From positions 496,001 through 560,000 of the forward strand of contig NZ_BQYL01000001.1 in NCBI RefSeq assembly GCF_023706045.1: 64,000 bases of DNA, given 5' to 3'. Positions 61,878 to 64,000 of the stretch are shown here, piece after piece. Each line of letters starts with the position of its first letter. The first letter of the stretch is position 1. The stretch is from Kangiella sp. TOML190. Lineage in GTDB: Bacteria; Pseudomonadota; Gammaproteobacteria; Enterobacterales; Kangiellaceae. The position numbers were made by a program, and so were the translations under genes. The notes beneath the pieces were generated by a model. That model saw only the letters and a list, made by a program, of their open reading frames with translations. It ran no database searches and was not told where the DNA came from.

Positions 61878-62915
61878 GATGACTTCTTATCGGTATTAAC
61901 GCCAGTCTTGGTATCAGTACCATTAGCGCCGCTTTGATGAGCATCGTCAGCATCTTTTTCAAAAGCTTCATAGGCCTGAACAATGCGTTGCACCACGGGA
62001 TGGCGCACCACATCTTGCGATTGGAAAAAGGTGAAGCTGATAGAATCAACGTCTTTAAGGACATTGATCACATGGCGCAAGCCGGAGGCGCTGACCGCGT
62101 GGCAAATCCACTTGGGTAATGTCGCCCGTGATTACAGCTTTAGAATTAAAGCCGATACGCGTTAAAAACATCTTCATCTGCTCAGGAGTGGTGTTCTGAC
62201 TTTCGTCTAAAATGACAAAAGCATCGTTTAGAGTACGACCGCGCATATAAGCTAGTGGCGCCACTTCGATCACGTTGCGCTCCATCAACTTAGCGACCTT
62301 ATCAAAACCAAACATTTCGTATAAGGCATCGTACAAGGGGCGCAAATAAGGATCAACTTTTTGCGCTAAATCACCCGGCAGAAAACCCAAACGCTCGCCC
62401 GCTTCCACCGCCGGACGAGTTAATAAAATTCGTCTGACCTGCTGTTTTTCCCAAGCATCCACCGCGCTGGCAACCGCCAAATACGTTTTGCCCGTCCCCG
62501 CAGGGCCAATACCAAAGGAAATATCATGATGTTTAATCGCCTGAATATAATGCTTTTGGTTAGGGCTTCTGGGCTTGATCAAACCGCGCTTAGTTATCAA
62601 TTTAACATCATCGCTGGCGGGCGTTGTCGCCAAAGCTTGCTCGGCCATCACCTCTTGAATCGCTAAATGCACATCGGCGCTGTCGAGATCTAAACTTTTC
62701 TTGGTTTGCTGATACAAAGATTCCATTGCCTGACGCGCAGCGCCAGCATTTTTGGCTTCACCAATCACCTGCACCTGATTCTCGCGCACATTAATCTCCA
62801 CCCCGAGGCGACGCTCGAGATGTTTTAGGTGTTCATCCAAATAGCCCAGCAAAGCCGATAAACGGGCGTTATCGGCAGGCAAGAGATCGAATGATTGGGA
62901 ACTTAATTCCGACAT
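61874..62915 (-). pseudogene. ybeZ: PhoH-family ATPase YbeZ, interrupted by an apparent one-base frameshift
   Basis: The N-terminal part (62915-62093) reads through the P-loop GPAGTGKTYLAVASAV, the VILDESQNTTPEQMKMFLTRIG segment and GDITQVDLPRGQ. There it leaves the family frame and stops at 62055 after RLRLAPCDQCP. The expected continuation (SGLRHVINVLKDVDSISFTFF..., to the stop at 61874) is in another frame. Removing one base near 62090 joins both into a 346-residue protein, the usual YbeZ length. The 3' segment ends with a normal ybeY overlap. This may be a sequencing or assembly error, or a true recent mutation; programmed frameshifting is not typical of the family. PhoH proteins are ATPases linked to RNA metabolism with YbeY. 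Confidence 0.85.
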
Positions 62916-62967
62916 AGATACAATCCTAATTCCGTTTGCTACTAACGATTAGTACCAACACTAACCC

Positions 62968-64000
62968 CTAATAAATTTTACCATCGGCAATAAATTCACC
63001 GCGCAAAGAGTTAGGAAAAGCATCGCTAATATCCACTTCAACGAATTTGCCGATGACCGAATGCGGCGCCACGAAATTCACGATACGGTTATTTTCAGTA
63101 CGCCCACGCAGCTCCATCGGATCTTTCTTCGAAGGCCCTTCCACCAAAACCGTTTGTCGAGTGCCGACCATATTACGGCTAATGGAAAATGCTTGTTGGT
63201 TGATGCGTTGTTGCAACAAACTCAAACGCTGCTTTTTCGTCTCTTCCGGCGTATCGTCGACTAGATCTGATGCTGGCGTACCAGGACGAGCGCTATAAAT
63301 AAAGCTGAAAGAGTGATCGTAACCAATATCAGCAATCAAGTTCATGGTATCTTCAAAATCACCATCTGTTTCGCCAGGAAAGCCGATAATAAAATCTGAA
63401 GACATGGAAATATTGGGGCGAATTTTACGCAATTTGCGGATCTTCGACTTGTATTCCAACGCTGTATGGCCACGCTTCATCATGGCGAGCACTCGATCAG
63501 AACCCGATTGTACTGGCAAGTGTAAATGACTGACCAATTCAGGCACTTCGGCGTAAACGTCAATCAAGCGCTCAGAAAATTCCACCGGATGCGAGGTGGT
63601 ATAACGAATTCGATCAATACCATCAATCGCCGCCACATAAGTGATTAATTCTGCTAAATCGGCTTTATGACCTTCATGCGTAATACCGCGATAGGCATTA
63701 ACATTTTGGCCCAACAAATTAATTTCGCGAACCCCTTGTGCGGCCAATTGCGCACACTCTGCCAACACATCATCAAACGGACGGCTGACTTCTTCACCGC
63801 GGGTATAGGGTACTACGCAGAAAGAACAGTATTTGGAACACCCTTCCATCACCGAAACAAAAGCGGTTGGTCCTTCGGCGCGAGGCTCTGGCAAGCGATC
63901 AAATTTCTCGATTTCAGGGAAGCTGATATCCAGCACTACCTTTTTTTGACCTGAAGCTTGCTTGATCATTTCAGGTAAGCGATGCAAGGTTTGTGGCCCA
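62968..64000 (-). CDS. miaB: tRNA-2-methylthio-N6-dimethylallyladenosine synthase, C-terminal part
   Basis: The gene enters at the window end; the frame is open through 64000 ([12 protein letters not shown] is typical internal MiaB sequence), so the start lies beyond. The radical-SAM CxxxCxxC is in [19 protein letters not shown], followed by the radical-SAM barrel and a C-terminal TRAM domain (near [23 protein letters not shown]). MiaB adds a methylthio group to i6A37 of tRNAs. The N-terminal MTTase domain is mostly outside the window. Confidence 0.96.
   Translation of the reverse strand, partial: GPQTLHRLPEMIKQASGQKKVVLDISFPEIEKFDRLPEPRAEGPTAFVSVMEGCSKYCSFCVVPYTRGEEVSRPFDDVLAECAQLAAQGVREINLLGQNVNAYRGITHEGHKADLAELITYVAAIDGIDRIRYTTSHPVEFSERLIDVYAEVPELVSHLHLPVQSGSDRVLAMMKRGHTALEYKSKIRKLRKIRPNISMSSDFIIGFPGETDGDFEDTMNLIADIGYDHSFSFIYSARPGTPASDLVDDTPEETKKQRLSLLQQRINQQAFSISRNMVGTRQTVLVEGPSKKDPMELRGRTENNRIVNFVAPHSVIGKFVEVDISDAFPNSLRGEFIADGKIY

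Noticed and set aside
61874-62080. Independent 68-residue protein between ybeY and ybeZ
   Set aside because: Its sequence is the normal C-terminus of YbeZ in a shifted frame, not a separate gene.
1-64000. tRNA, rRNA, prophage or integrase genes
   Set aside because: None of the intergenic regions shows a tRNA acceptor/T-loop pattern or rRNA sequence, and no integrase, transposase or phage structural gene was recognised.

Overview
The window is a moderately AT-rich stretch of a Gram-negative gammaproteobacterial chromosome. The evidence is the canonical order leuS-lptE-holA-nadD-rsfS-rlmH-mrdA-rodA-mltB-rlpA-dacA-ybeD-lipB-lipA and lnt-ybeX-ybeY-ybeZ-miaB, together with dksA-gluQ-pcnB-folK, a cpxP/cpxR/cpxA locus, lipoproteins and outer-membrane biogenesis genes. 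A marine Kangiellaceae-like genus would fit, but this is a guess from gene content and not a placement. No rRNA, tRNA or CRISPR array is visible.

Layout. Positions 1-2200 hold the end of hemL and a diguanylate cyclase with an unusual terpenoid-cyclase-like sensor region, preceded by two tandem 18-bp palindromes. Positions 2277-15010 hold a tryptophan/kynurenine catabolic region: an SDR protein and 2-aminomuconate-semialdehyde dehydrogenase, then, after an intervening block (a GIY-YIG gene between direct repeats, a DUF885 lipoprotein, yajQ), the run 2-aminomuconate deaminase, 3-hydroxyanthranilate dioxygenase, ACMS decarboxylase, cyclase-family formamidase, kynureninase, kynurenine monooxygenase and an M28 peptidase. 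Together these can take N-formylkynurenine to 4-oxalocrotonate. Tryptophan 2,3-dioxygenase is not in the window. Positions 15055-24000 are all on the minus strand: alpha/beta hydrolase, ribA, pepB, GNAT, a SAM-dependent methyltransferase, a 79-residue acidic small protein, a TPR-GGDEF protein, mrcB and a HIT protein.

The most interesting system is at 17844-21118. The methyltransferase looks like the stand-alone alpha-N-methyltransferase of split borosin RiPP pathways (SonM type), and the 79-residue protein next to it looks like its precursor (SonA type). They are packed with a GNAT acetyltransferase and an M17 aminopeptidase upstream, and with a TPR-GGDEF diguanylate cyclase whose ATG directly follows the precursor stop codon. 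A perfect 28-bp palindrome lies just inside the GGDEF gene and could attenuate its transcription. Backbone N-methylation, precursor identity and any link to c-di-GMP are inferences from sequence and gene order.

Positions 24161-32505 hold a Rieske protein, sfsA, dksA, gluQ, a LEM-3-like GIY-YIG gene, pcnB, folK, a deoxynucleoside kinase, panB and panC. Positions 32560-43383 hold acs, a DUF1853 protein, the cpxP/cpxRA locus with three phased GTAAA boxes, transporters and membrane proteins, an M48 lipoprotein, a GST and a SlyD-type isomerase. Positions 43702-64000 hold the minus-strand cell-envelope, lipoate and tRNA-modification genes. Within them ybeZ (phoH family) carries an apparent one-base frameshift near 62090, and miaB runs off the window end.
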